From Chloranthus sessilifolius (taxonomy: Eukaryota; Streptophyta; Magnoliopsida; Chloranthales; Chloranthaceae): 64,000 nucleotides of DNA. Below the pieces are notes generated by a model. That model made no database searches. It had not been told where the DNA came from and saw only the letters and a program-made list of their open reading frames with translations. Numbering within the stretch: position 1 is the first letter of the stretch; the number at the start of each line of letters is the position of its first letter. Of this stretch, positions 34,286 to 46,477 are shown piece after piece. The translations under genes and the position numbers were made by a program. The stretch is from the NCBI GenBank assembly GCA_021018995.1, contig CM037588.1:79209765-79273764 (forward strand), given 5' to 3'.

Positions 34286-36910
34286 TGTTATTGTTTTGGG
34301 TCTGTCAGAGGATGCGCTGATTTATTATGTGGTGTTTGAAGAAAATTAAAATCAAAGTAAAACAGAGGATAAAAGTGATATGGTGAAAACAGTAATCCTA
34401 AAACATCTTAGACCTGCAAGATACAGGGCCTATTGTAGCAAGTTTTGATAAGTAAGAGCTTATCCCACAAAGAAATTGATCTAAAACCCAAAAATGGGCT
34501 ACAATAGTAGGCCTCCAGATCTGACAATCCTAAAAAAAGGGAGTTGGGTGTCATGACTACACTAAATTAACCCTATCAAAAGAGAAATAAAGTGCAGCCC
34601 TATCCTAAAGATAGGGTTAAGAAAAAGATGGTGATGGTGTGTACTAAAATAAAATATAAAAATGATGGAAAGTAAGCAGGTTAAACTAGAGTTAATGCAG
34701 TAATATAACTCCGATTTAGACTGTCTCTGCAGTGGTCCTTGCTGAGATGCTATCAATAACCTCAACAAGGTAGAAGAATCCAATTTAACCCATACCATTT
34801 GGGGTGCTCTTAGGGCTATACTCTGTCCACTCAAATGGTCACAGAGTATCTGATAGAGTTTGTCAAATCCCATTAATTAAACCAGAAATGCTAACCTAAT
34901 CCAAATGAGTGGACTGATCATTTCCCCAACCAATGGACTAGATCAGGCCATGAATATTATTACAGACACTATATAATGTCAGTGCTACAAGCTCCCCAGA
35001 TCTGCGCACAGATCTGGCTGACATCTATAGGTATTCCAACCCATAAAATCCTATGTGCTTTGCAAAGGCCAACGGCTCAATGTGCCCACACAAAGGACCA
35101 ACAACAGGTTGAATAAGGATTTAGATTTAGCTAAACATTGCTAGAAAAGACCTGCAATGACTCAGCCTTAAGCTATAATTACTACAGAAAAATTAGATCT
35201 AACATCTGATTTCGATCAAGTAAAACAGAGGGGAGCCAGTTCCTGCATAAACCTCCTCATAAGGCTTTAGAAGATCATATGCAGAGGAGAAGAATCCTTC
35301 TCAGACATGTGGCTGGATACCACCTTAGGGTTATACTCTGCCCACTCAAATGGTCATAGGGTATTCGATAGGTCTATCCATACCACAAAGATCTAAGAAA
35401 GAACATGTAAACTACTGCTGCTACCATAGAGTCCCAGGGTTACGAGCTCTCCAGATCTGGCTACAGATCCACCTTGCTACCCGTGGATCTATTAAACCAA
35501 GGGAAATCAGATTGTAAACAATAGATCTACTAGAAACTGAATCGGCTAGTCTCAATAACATGGATCTTATAGACATCTAAGAAAACCATAAGATCTGTAG
35601 ATTTAATTAGTCATTAAAACAACAATCCATTGATAAAAGTAAAGCTTACAATGAACTGTCTCAAGGCTACAACTTGTACACAACTGCTCATCAAAAAGAT
35701 CCTAATGTATATAAAGCCTATTACAAAACTAAAATAAAACTAAACCTAGCTGATCACAAAAGGATTAGCTAGCCAATGTTGGGCTAAGAGAGAAGAAAAA
35801 TAAGAAAAAGAGATTATCAAACCCTAACCCTAGCCTGTTGGAGCTCTCAGCCGACAGAGGATAAAGAAAAGATGAAAATACTAAACTCTAAGTACAGCTT
35901 ATATACTCTGTCCATAAGGCCTTGGCTCAAAAGAGATTAACCCTAATTTTTCTTGCAAACGTGGCACTATTACAACCCTTAAATGCCTTGAGATGTGCAC
36001 CTTGAAATATGTGCCTCGAGAAGTGTGCCCTAACCTTGGGAAATTCTCAAAAGGTCCTTGAGTTAAAACTGAGAAGTGGAGAGCCCAAGCTCATGGGCGT
36101 ATCATTCCATTAATTCACCGCATCTTAGGAGGATTGTTCACTCGCGTGGTAGATTCTCAGTTGATCGCACAGCTGCTTTGTGATGTAATGCTATTACGGA
36201 GGTGATTTGGAATGCCTGGATTTCTCGCACAGTAGAGCTTCAGAAGTTCTCTCTCGGTGGATAAACTGGTTAGGCTTTAGATTGTGCTAGAGCTGCATGA
36301 GAAAAATTCTAGGTGTCTCTCTCTTCAAGGTCTTCGCGATAACTCAGCAAGGTGACAAATTGTTCTTTATGTATATGGATTCGCTATATTTTGTGCACGG
36401 CTGCTTTAAGGCTCGATCTCTGTGAGAGCTTCGCGTGCATAAATTCTGAGGGTTTTAAGATGCAAGATCTTCATGATTTCTTTACTGCTCTCCTCTTGAT
36501 TACACGTCCTGTCTGCGTGAGGACAGCATCCACTGCATCCTTAGCTCCGTGAGGGAGCTCCTCAACTCTGCAAGGTGAGTCTTTTGATCCTCTAATGCAT
36601 TACACTTGCTGCTGTTGTAGCTTCCCCCATTCTCAGCTAACTTCTTTCATCTACTAGACTTTTGATTAATAATGACCAGCAAATGAGTCACCATGGTGAG
36701 CATACCAGGGTGTTCCATTAGGCTTTGGCTCAGTTGTCATCTTTACATGTTTTCTTTCTCTTCTTTGGACCAATAAGCAGGGATTTTATATTAAGCTGTA
36801 TAGTTTATTGCTAACTACAAAACATACCTAACAAATGATTATTAGTCTGCTTCAAGGTCCATTAAAGGCTAGGTCAAGAGGTGAAAAGTGGTACTTTTCA
36901 GTGAATAACA
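34286..36910 (-). repeat. A 5' LTR
   Basis: Starts TGTTATTGTTTTGGG at 34,286 and ends GTGAATAACA at 36,910, 2,625 bases. A perfect 8-bp hairpin (ATACTCTG/CAGAGTAT) is at about 34,818-34,849. The CGCG array at about 36,110-36,560 is more decayed than in the left LTR, as expected from loss of methylated CG in an old copy. Confidence 0.9.
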
Positions 36911-36915
36911 GTAAC
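36911..36915. repeat. target duplication GTAAC, right of element A
   Basis: Matches 11,803-11,807 exactly. T1 coding sequence resumes here. Confidence 0.9.
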
Positions 36916-37615
36916 CCTTCATCGGTACAATCTATGACTGAGAGATCTTTGGTAAAGTGAAGGTTAAGACTACTAATTCTTCTCTCAAAGTCATGAAGTA
37001 TCTCATCCAGTATGATCACTGGTTTATTATTTAAACATGATGCTTTACATCCTTGTGCGGGGAATGGAATAGAAGCCTTAGGGGAAAAGTCTCCTTGTTG
37101 GCCACAAATTTGGTTCGAGACGAAGAGTTCCCTTTCTTTCATATGGTTTTCTGATTTTTTTGAATTTATATTTTTGAATTTTTAGGGTTTTCTATTTTTT
37201 CTATTTTTTGATTTTTGATAATAAATATGGTACAAGGTCGGTCGCCTCAAGGGGCGTTGGGAAAATTGCTTCCTCTGGTTGAGGGAGCGAGACGGCTGCT
37301 GTACCCATTTGGGCAATCCTTTAGAAAATGCGGACTTGTTGTGAATTTAGCATTTTTTTTTTGGAGTACTTGTTTGATGAGATCTTTTGAATGAGTGACA
37401 GCGGCACTAATGTTTGGATTTCTTCTGCCATATTGATCGCCTCTTCTTCAAAGAAGCTCTGAAGATCATAGTCAATTTAGCTATCATCCTTTGGGTCATA
37501 ATAATGTTTTTCTTTCAACCGAGGGGGATCTCCCAAAGGATCCTCAGGGGTAACGAGTTCCTTTCCTTGATGAACTAGGAATGGATTAAAAGCCTGTTTA
37601 AACTGAAATAGATAG
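36916..37615 (-). pseudogene. T1 coding upstream of RT, past element A
   Basis: Protein-like - strand sequence (KERELFVSNQICGQQGDFSP, PVIILDEILHDFERRISSLN, AQMGTAAVSLPQPEEAIFPT, FNPFLVHQGKELVTPEDPLG) continues T1 across the A insertion toward its gag-pol boundary. No catalytic motif is visible, so the exact domain is unknown. It stops where element E begins. Broken. Confidence 0.4.
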
Positions 37616-40600
37616 TGTAGACACCCCCATTTTACCTTCTCAGAATATATTTTTTGTTTGGTCAACCTTTCACCTTCTTTTTAACCCTGATACGAGACCA
37701 TGCTATAGTACATGGTTGAACACAGGCTGAAATGATAGCTCTGTGGCTCAGATCCTGAAATGTGTAAGCTATATGCTAAGCAACAATATATAGCCGGAAC
37801 GCAAACTGAAATAATAGTCTTGCATTTAATTCTAGAGACCATACTAAGACAACCCTGAATTACGCACTAGAAACCTAGCGCGCAATTCGATGGGACGCAA
37901 AACCACAAGCACGCGATCAGTCCACTTTTCAAGCCAAACTTTCTTTCCCAGACCGATTAGAGACTCGATTACGCGCCTGATAGAGAATGCATGATCGGAT
38001 TGGGCGCTTCACCACTAGCGCGCAATTGGCCTACGCCCGACCTAGTCTTACTACCCTTGACCCCTATGTTACCTTGATTAAACATTTCAGGCTAAATGCT
38101 TAATCAGATTGACTGCATGATAACATGCGCATAATTAGTCCTAATTTGTTAGGACTAGGAGAGTCACTGAGCAAGTCAGCCGGTCGGTCACTGAGTCGGT
38201 GACCGACTCAAAGCGATTAAGCATCGGAACCCAAGTGCCCAATTTAGTTAAATGCCTGTAAACAGGCACGTAATTGAAGGAAAACTTATAAAATATTTTT
38301 TTCTTAATTCGCCTGAGAGGTCGGATGAAAAAAGGTTAGAAATTTTTTGAGAGAACGAGTTCTAAAACCAGAGCACCCCGAGAATCAACCCATGGAGCAT
38401 CTTCATCATGGTTTCGAGATTCAAGCTTCTTATTTTTGAGATTTCTCTCCGCAGCCCTGACCCCTGTTGAATACTTCTGGTGTGCTTTCATTATTGGTTG
38501 GTGGTGAAAGTTATTTAAAAATCAAAGACAGAGTAAAACAGGGGGTGAATTCAACACAACTCAAAAGTCCTAGACCTGCAAGATACAGGGTCCTTTGTAG
38601 CAAGTTTTGATAAGTAAGAGTTTGTCCTACAGGGAAAGGTGATCTAGAGCTCCAAGGGAGCCATCTCTAGTAGTCCCTCCAGATCTGTCTACAGATCTGG
38701 CAGTCCTAGAAGGAGGGGAGTTTAAGATCACTTATTCTAAGTATTTTAATATCTAAACTACAGAAAGTGTTGAGAGGATGGATGGAGTGTGGAAAATGAG
38801 TATAAAAAGGGTGAGAAGTACGTTATTGAGCCAAGGTCAGAGAAGTTTTGTAACTCAGATTTAGATCTGATGTTATAGAAATCCTGTTCAGAGGCTACAT
38901 TATCACCTCTGAGGAGAAAGGATCCAACCCATCACTCTGCCATGATTCCACCCTTAAGGCTATAACCTATCCACTTGAATGGTCACAGATTATCCCATAG
39001 GGGAGCCACTATCCAGGGATGGGTCAAAACTTAACAAGTAAATCATTGCAGGCACTATTTCATCCAGGCTACCAGCTTAAGAATCCATTGGGAACCTCAA
39101 CCTCTATAGTTCTATATGTGGGGCTAAGGCTGTAGGACCATGATAGCCCAGACACATAGAACCAGCAAGAGATTGAGTACAACCTTCGATCTAGCTGTCC
39201 ATTGCTTGAGTGAGGCTACAATGGTCCAGTCACCAGCCTACAATCTCTATAACCAGATCAGATCCAACATCTGATGGCGGATCTATACAAATATGGGGGA
39301 GTCTGCCTCTGTACAATCTCTCACCAGGCTTCTACAAGCTCAGGTGTAAAGAAGAAGGATCCATCTTGGATCGGTGGATCAGAATCACCCTAAGGTTATA
39401 ATCTGTCCACTTAAATGGTCACAGACTATCCCAGAGGTTATCCTCCTCACGGAGCCCAAAATAAAACAGGATTATCGCTGCTACCACCATGCTCACAAGG
39501 CTACCAGCTCAAGCTCCCATGGGGATTTCAGATCTAGTGGGTCCTGTGGTGGGGCTAAGGCTGTAGGACCATGATAGCCCAGACACATAGGTCACTTGGA
39601 TCTGAATGGCTCTTAGAATCAGTCCTCCATTGATTTGAAACACAGCTAAAGCAATGGCGGATCACAAGGCAGCAGCCTTGCATAAAGTATCTCACACATA
39701 AACACCAATCCCATAAAGTACAGATCCTATTACAGAACTTCCATTGATCTAATTCAAAAACACATACAAAGGCATAGCCAACAAGTGCTGGACTATGGAG
39801 AGAAAGAAAGAAAAAGAAAATTACTTACTGCTAAAAAGAAAGAGAAAAGAAAAAGCGATCTGAGATGGGTTCCCCAATGCCTAATCCTAAGCTCAGGTAT
39901 GGGTTTATATAGTAGTGGAGTGGCGGCGCATTAGGGTTAGGAAACCCTAATTTTAACGATGCCACATGGCCTGATAATGATCCTTGGATGCCTCGGGGTG
40001 TGTGCACAGAGATTTGAGCATGGGAGTGCGTGCCCTAATCGCTAGAAATACCCAGAAGGTCCTCTGCTGAAGAGATGGAAGTTTAGGGTCAGAGCTCCAC
40101 TAGGTAGCTGTAGTTTCCTAGACTTATCGCATGGTAGCTCTTTGCTCTTCGCTAGGATGATTTGACACTGAAGCTGCAGCCATCATGAGGTTGCCTTGGT
40201 TTACGCTTTAGGCAGTCGCGCGGTAGAGAGTTGCGCTCTCACTGGATTGGGCTTCGCGAGGTTGAATAGAAAACACAGTCTCAAGTGTCGCGGGGTTGAA
40301 ATTCAAGCAATCGTGAGGTCGGTCGGTCGGTCTTCGCTGGGCTGATCTTTGCGAGAGTGAATTTTAGCAGCGCGAGAACTTTGCGAGCACTTCTCTTTAC
40401 TCGACTTCGCGAGTTACCTCGCGAGGCTCTACTGAGTTCTGAACTGTGCGAGGTTCTATGTCTCACTTGATCTTCGCGAGATTGGCTTTGCCTTCGCCAA
40501 GATGTTTTCTTTATTGAATGGTGCGAGAACTGCGTGAGGCGTTCTTCTTCTGATAATTGCATCCCGCGGTGACTGCGCGATAGCTGCGTGAGGAATCTTC

Positions 40601-42430
40601 TGAAGCTCTCTCTCCTCAGCCGTTCTAAGTGAATTGCGGGAGATTGAGAGAGGTCTGCTTTGAACTGTGTGACACTGTGCGATATGTTCTACTCTTGAAC
40701 TTCGTGAGAGCTGCGCGAGTTTGAGTTTTTGAAGCTCTTCAGTCACTCATCTGCGCGAGAGGTTGCTTTAAAGTCTTGGGAAGCTCAATTGAACTGCGCG
40801 AGACATATTTCTCCTGAATCCTCTAAAGCTTGGGTCAGCTGCGCGAGGCTCATTTCAGGTCTAGATTCAGAGTTCATTCTTCTGAGGGATATCTGGTGCC
40901 AAAGCAGGCTCCTTAACAGGATTCCTGGCCTTATTTCACTGCTGATTATTACCTACACAAAACACTTAACAAGAACTTATTTTATGGCTAAGGGTCTAAT
41001 CAAAGGTTAAGTTAAGGGGTGAAAAGTGGTACTTTTCAGGTTTTAACAACCCTAGGTAAGGATTTAATCTTTCAATCTATAGCCGTTGCTTCTAATTTCT
41101 AGACCTAGGAACTTAATTTTTATTTTATTTTTAGTCTTAGATCGTAGCCCCCTTTTCGGACTAAAATTCTATATATCTTGTTCTAATTCTCTGTTTCTAG
41201 AACCAGTCATTAATTCATCGGTCCGATATACCGATCCTAGACTTTAATTCAATTCCAAAATCTTGATCTATAGTCCTATCATTATTTTCTGGTTCTAATC
41301 CTTTGATTCAGAACCAATCCCTAATCATACGGCCTGATTTCTCGATTTCAAACTCGAATTCAGTCTAAAAAAAAAGGGTTAGTCTTAATTTTAGTCTCTT
41401 ATTTCAATACTTTCAAATTTTTAAATATTTATCCTAGTCTTATAATTCTAGTCTATCATTTAATTCACAATTATTATTCCTAAATCAACCCTGAAAAGCC
41501 TAAAAATATTACTTTATCATCCAAAATTCAATTTTTCCTCTTTAAACTTAGCCACCCGATTTGCCCAAGGGAGCTTACGGAGGGTACTCGGGAACGAGGC
41601 CAATCCTCCTTAGCATAGCGGGCCCAAACCCCCTTTTTATAGAGTTTTTAGAATTAATAAATTACTTTAATTAGTTTATATCTAGACATGATTGATTATT
41701 TGTATTAGTTAGGCCTTGATACGATTATTAGACTGTTAAATCCAAATTTCCTCTTCATAAGTTTATCTGATCGATTATGCTGAATCCGAACTCTAGGACA
41801 TTTAGTTTATTCATGATTAGTTATATTTTACCATCATTAATTTATCAATAATTAGGGTCATAGAGAAATCAGTCTTTCTAATTTGTTGATATTCGAATAA
41901 GAAAAATTAAGAAAAATTAAATTTGTTGCTTTAATTAGGCCCATAGAAAAAAATCAGTCTTTCTATTTTAATTAGAATTATAGTAGAACTGTCATGAGTA
42001 TTTTAGTCAGAATTATAGTAGAATTATGCAATTACTTTAATTAGAATCCCAACATAATTAGTTTGCCTAATTTTAGTTGGAATATTATTGGAATTGGTAC
42101 ATGTGCACTGCTAGTGTCAATAGGAGGTTGAGATTGACTGGACTCTTAGTAATACCAAAACATTGATGCTCATTGAACTCTTGATAGCATCAGAACAATA
42201 AAATAACTCACCTTAATATGCTCACATAATCAGAGCATAATAATAAATTTGGGAAACTTAAACCGACCGAAATTCTACTTGTAAAGGGAAATAAGAAGAG
42301 AATTAAACTAACTAAGCTAAGGAAAAGCACTGCTGCTGACGTTCGCAGGCGAACGATTCAATATAGAAGTAACCTACACCCGCTTCACAGCGTGATCACT
42401 AATGTGTTGCAGCATCATTAAATATCTACA
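37616..42430 (+). repeat. E 5' LTR, split by solo LTR S
   Basis: 37,616-38,464 plus 41,049-42,430, about 2,230 bases. A TATA-like box, CTTATAAAATA, is at about 38,285-38,295. Upstream, at 37,850-38,040, are GCGC motifs, including two copies of AGCGCGCAATT and a GCGCCTGAT. At 38,193-38,209 GAGTCGGT-G-ACCGACTC forms perfect 8-base arms. The end is inferred from TCTACA next to a primer-like TGGCGATC. Confidence 0.6.
38465..41048 (-). repeat. S, solo Athila-type LTR
   Basis: Starts TGTTGAATACTTC and ends GGTTTTAACA, 2,584 bases, with no internal region. Flanks are ACCCC at 38,460-38,464 and ACCCT at 41,049-41,053, a target duplication with one change. The wording (AGACCTGCAAGATACAGGG near 38,575) and the ending match A's LTR in the - orientation. 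About 16 or more TCGCGAG or TGCGCGAG-type motifs lie at 40,160-40,860. Two hairpin copies are at about 38,961 and 39,397. It was formed by recombination between the LTRs of a full element. Confidence 0.85.
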
Positions 42431-42432
42431 GC

Positions 42433-42450
42433 TGGCGATCACAATCAAAC
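42433..42450 (+). other. possible E primer binding site
   Basis: TGGCGATCACAATCAAAC starts two bases after the inferred LTR end. It begins TGG as primer sites do, but I could not assign the tRNA, so this is tentative. From here to 42,672 is leader with no gene. Confidence 0.35.
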
Positions 42451-42672
42451 TAGGAACCTTCCTAGAAAAATCCTCCTTTTTTATTTTCTTGTCATTCCAA
42501 ATACCGCATCGCTAGAGTCCACCTGGACAAAATTAGAAGCCACTGATTCAACGAGAACCGAGAGAAACCCAGAAAAAGCGCGTACCAACAGACTAGCGAT
42601 CGCGATAGAACCCTTTTGCAAACTTTTCTTAGATAGTTAGTTTTATCTTACTTCCTTATTTCTTTTCCCGTC

Positions 42673-44419
42673 GTGTCATTTAGATTCCTTTTTAGATATA
42701 TGAGTCTTCGTCAAAGACTTGAGATGTCTGACATACGTAGAGTAAGTTTAGGAGACCCTCTGTTGTGGGGACTTCATAACAACCCCGCATACGAGAAAGA
42801 ATCCCCTTATACTTTTAGCCCACGGCAACCTGAAGTTAACATGGCTGGTGAACAAGAGAACCCCTTCTCTACACCGCACGTCGATAATAGCCATAACGAT
42901 AGAAATAATAGCTCTAGACAAAATCTCACCACTCAACAAATCGTAGAACATAGAATCCAAAGAATATAAAGAGGAGGCGATGATTCTGAAGAGTTGCTTC
43001 GAGGATTGGCTGCTACATATGAAACCATTAGGGGACAACAAAATTTGGAAGATCAAGAGCGACAAGAAAGACCACCGCCTACCACAAGTATGGTGTTAGC
43101 TCGCGCCACGTCATTGAGGCGGCATGCTCACACATTCTTTAACGATGAAGCACTAAGCAGGGCCAGCTTGCGGCTCGCTCCAAAGGACAATACCATTAAG
43201 ATCGAGGATCTCTCTAAAATGCTTAATGAGTACATGGCCAAGAGGGAGCGCCCTGGTCATTCATTCAAGTTCGATAAATTTTGTAGGGATGTCGAATTTA
43301 ACCTACCTATAGGATTCAAACTGCCAAAATTTACCATATATAATGGCACGGGAAATCCGAACCATCACTTAGCACTCTTTTGCAATGACTGTCGACCTAT
43401 ACGCGACAACCAAGGACTTCTCATTCACTACTTCCAACGCTCATTAGAAGGGGAAGCACTAGACTAGTTTGTAGGACTCTCGCTCTATAAGATCGAAACC
43501 TTTGACAATTTGGCCAGTCAGTTCTTAGACCAATACAAACACTTGATCTAAGAGACAGTCAGCCTCAGCGACCTGATGGATGCTAAGCAAGGACCTGATG
43601 AAGAGTTTGTTGACTTCGTCACTCAATGGAGAAAACTTACTGCGAGGACTGACACTTCAATGAAAGAAAAGGACTCGATCAACATTATCATTGATAATAC
43701 TAGGGAACCGCTAAAGAGCGTGCTTGTCATAAGCGATTGCCCCGACTTCACTGCACTTCACTCTCGGGCATCCCAACTTGCATGACACATTAAAGGCGGA
43801 GACCTTGCCTTATCTATCGTTACATCCAAAATAGGCTCCTCTAGCGAATCCAAGTCGAAAAATAATAAGAAAGCCTTAGGAACTGAACAAGTCAACACCA
43901 TTGTCAACCAAGGATAAAATTCTAATAACAGTAGCTTCCAATCGCGCAACTTTAAACAAAATCAAAATCAACAATGATATACCAACCAGAATCAGGGTAC
44001 TAATCAATCCAGATATGAGAATCAGAACCAAGGCCAAAACCTGGGTCAAGGCCAATACTAAAATAGAAATCAATACACAAACACCTATCAGAACTAAAAC
44101 ACAACATAGAACTGACCGACCCACGCACCGAACTATAATAATGTCCCCCCACCGCAAAACTTTAATCCAACTAGAGGTCCCTACCAACCGAGGCGGGAAC
44201 ATTATCCCCCTCTACTTGATACAATCTCCAATATCTTCTGATTTCTTAACACTCAAAATCTCCATCGATTCCCATCGGAAAAACCTCGCCAATGGCCTGC
44301 AAGTCTAGATTACAGTAAATACCATGCCTTCCATCAGTATGCAGGACACGATTTAGAAGATTGTTGGGTCCTTAGGGACGTGATTTATGATATGAATGAT
44401 AGAAATCAAACTGATTGGG
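42673..44419 (+). pseudogene. E gag, cut by element B
   Basis: Tat/Ogre-type gag. Readable parts: MSFRFLFRYMSLRQRLEM near the start; LPIGFKLPKFTIYNGTGNPN, then HLALFCNDC (about 43,305-43,390), the capsid core; YFQRSLEGEALD; DAKQGPDEEFVDFVTQWRKL (about 43,578-43,640). Near 44,310-44,400 a cysteine/histidine segment, YHAFHQYAGHDLEDCWVLRD, is the usual knuckle-like C-terminal part. The frame stops at 44,419 because element B entered there. Several disruptions. Confidence 0.8.
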
Positions 44420-46281
44420 TGTTGAGAACTGGAAAATACCATTTTCCACCCCTTAACCTGAGTCTTGATAGACCTTTGAGAGTACTAAATAAGTGTTTTA
44501 GCGTTTGTTTTACAGCTAACAATAAAGGCAGGCTTAACCCTGAAAGCAGCTTAAAAGTGCCAAAAAGATGATGACTCATGCTAATCTAGTGGAAGAAGGA
44601 GAAGGGACAACCTCACTGGCTGTCAAAATTCCTTAACTAAAGAGGACAAAGGCTTGGTCTCAACCTGGAAAGAGGTTTGGAGCTATTCGAACAGAAGAAT
44701 GCATTATAGAATGCTTTTCGAAAAGAACCTGAACTTTTCGAAAAGAACCTGAACTTTGCGAAAAGAACTAAAAGCTTCAGGCTTAGTTTTCGAAGAGCAC
44801 CTGAACTATTCGAAAGGATCCCTGACCTATTCGAAAAGAAGAGAACTCCTTGCGAACAGCACCAGAACTGTGCGAAAAGAGCTTCAGAAGTCATAGTACC
44901 CTATGAAAAGTTCTCCAAACTGTGCAAAATGATATCCTGAAGATTCCCAACATCTGTAAGGGCAATTCAGTAATCTCTACATGTGCCCCAATGCATTTAA
45001 AAACCCAGGGACATTCCGGAAGATTCTGAGCATGAACCAAAGGCATATTCCACCCCATGTGAACACCCAAAGATGAAATTACTTGGCGGAAACTTCTAGA
45101 AGCTCAAACAGATTTTAGAATTACATAACAGAATTGATGCTTCTATCACCTGATTGGCTAAACTAGATCAAGCAGTTCTGATTGGCCAAAACAGATCTGG
45201 ATCCTTGTGCTCGACTCCTGTTGGTTGATACAGATCTAACCAATTCTGATTGGTTGATACACATCTGAGCTGGACTTAGGGAAAACTATAAATAGATGAA
45301 CCATTTGCCCAATTTGGGTATCCAGATTTTGAGTTTCATTTCTATTGCCCCATTTCCAATTCAGATAGCTTGTCTGAAACTTCTGTAACAGCCTAGCTTT
45401 TATTTGTAACTGAGAACTGTGAGATACTTCTGTAATTCAAGTGAGAATTGTATTCAAGACTACAAATCCGAGAGCTGTTTAAGTTGTTCTCTGTAATTGT
45501 AATGGTGAATTTGAAAAGGTTGCTGTGAACAATACGTTCTCAATCGGATTCGTGTTGAGGGTTCCCTATGATCTCCTTATTCATTAGATTCCTTTAGATT
45601 TACTGTTTTTAAAGCAATTTCCCTTAATTCATTACCCCTGTGAGAATCTGTGTTTGTAACCTAATTTCTCACAGCATTTGTAGTGGTGTTTTTGTTCTGA
45701 ATCAAGGATTCGGATTGAAGACTATTGGATGATCTGTGTCCATTGAAGTGGACAGACCATAGCCATAAGTTCAACTCAATTCTAATCCTTGAGTTGGATT
45801 ACTTTCTCTTGCATCTGTGCTGGTAGCCAGATGAAGATTGGATAATATCTCATTTGTTTTACATTTATTCTCATTCTGCAATCAAGTACTAAGTCGAAGT
45901 TAGATATTATTTCTCCATTCTTATTAATTTACATCAAATCTCCTCACCTCGAATCTGGATCATTTATTTTAATTTTTACTTTTATCATTTAGTTAATGTG
46001 ACAAATTCAACCTCCCATCTTATGCGCTTTGTAGATAGGATCAGAGGTCAGATCTGGTAGCTCAGATCTGAAGGTTTATCTTACATGTTAAATCAATTCC
46101 CTATGGACGATCTTTTACTCACTTACATTTAAAACTTGCTACAATTGGCCCTGATCTTGCAGGCTAACTAAGTTCTCTCTGTGCTGATATTTCTTTATTC
46201 TTTTTCAAATTCAGTGCAATTCATCATTTGTAAATCTGTTTTTAAAACATAAATAAATCATGCACACTTAGAACAGCAACA
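44420..46281 (+). repeat. B 5' LTR
   Basis: TGTTGAGAACTGG to ACAGCAACA, 1,862 bases. An array of TTCGAA-type motifs (TTTTCGAAAAGAACCTGAAC repeated) is at about 44,675-44,935. A TATA box, CTATAAATAG, lies at about 45,286-45,296. A hairpin region is at about 45,728-45,762. It begins directly inside E's gag. Confidence 0.9.
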
Positions 46282-46287
46282 AGTTTT

Positions 46288-46306
46288 TGGCGCCGTTGCC
46301 GAGGAA
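46288..46306 (+). other. B primer binding site
   Basis: TGGCGCCGTTGCCGAGGAA, the Athila-lineage form usually assigned to tRNA-Asp, six bases after the LTR (spacer AGTTTT). Confidence 0.9.
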
Positions 46307-46477
46307 TTTTCTTAAAATTGGTAGACCTAAGTTTTTTTTTATTATTATTACATTAGTGCTAACTGTTCTATTATTTAAATCTGTGCAGTTATTCCTATAC
46401 ATTTGAGCTTGGAATCTACTTTGAAAGGAATACTGAAGGTTTGCTTTGCATAATTTTACTCTCTGTTTCTGTGTTGT

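Larger units (their letters stand above)
11808..36910 (-). mobile_element. A, Athila-type LTR retrotransposon without pol
   Basis: A complete LTR-to-LTR element on the - strand. The left (3') LTR is 11,808-11,830 plus 23,789-26,423, interrupted by element F. The right (5') LTR is 34,286-36,910. The primer site is at 34,261-34,279 and the polypurine tract at 26,424-26,440. Target duplication is GTAAC. Between them lie gag (about 32,440-33,942) and an accessory ORF (28,370-31,303). No protease, RT or integrase is present, so A needed proteins from a relative. Over the first 200 bases the LTRs differ at roughly one base in eleven by eye, so A is clearly older than F or C. Both ORFs are broken, with several disruptions. 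Confidence 0.9.
8308..37615 (-). mobile_element. T1, old Tat-type Ty3 retrotransposon, split by element A
   Basis: Tat-lineage pol on the - strand: integrase and C-terminal tail (8,308-9,480), RNase H domains, RT (10,501-11,807), then coding again at 36,916-37,615 on the far side of element A. The tail ends with the lineage's usual KPNWVGPYVI...PWNAMYLIKYYP form at about 8,308-8,450. Element A sits between two copies of GTAAC, so the two coding parts were adjacent before that insertion. The right edge at 37,615 is where element E begins. Neither LTR was identified. It is the oldest layer by nesting order and heavily broken, with well over ten disruptions. Confidence 0.8.

Noticed and set aside
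42673-43785. Host gene on the + strand
   Set aside because: The wording matches Tat/Ogre gag capsid and knuckle parts, and it lies directly behind an LTR and primer-like site.
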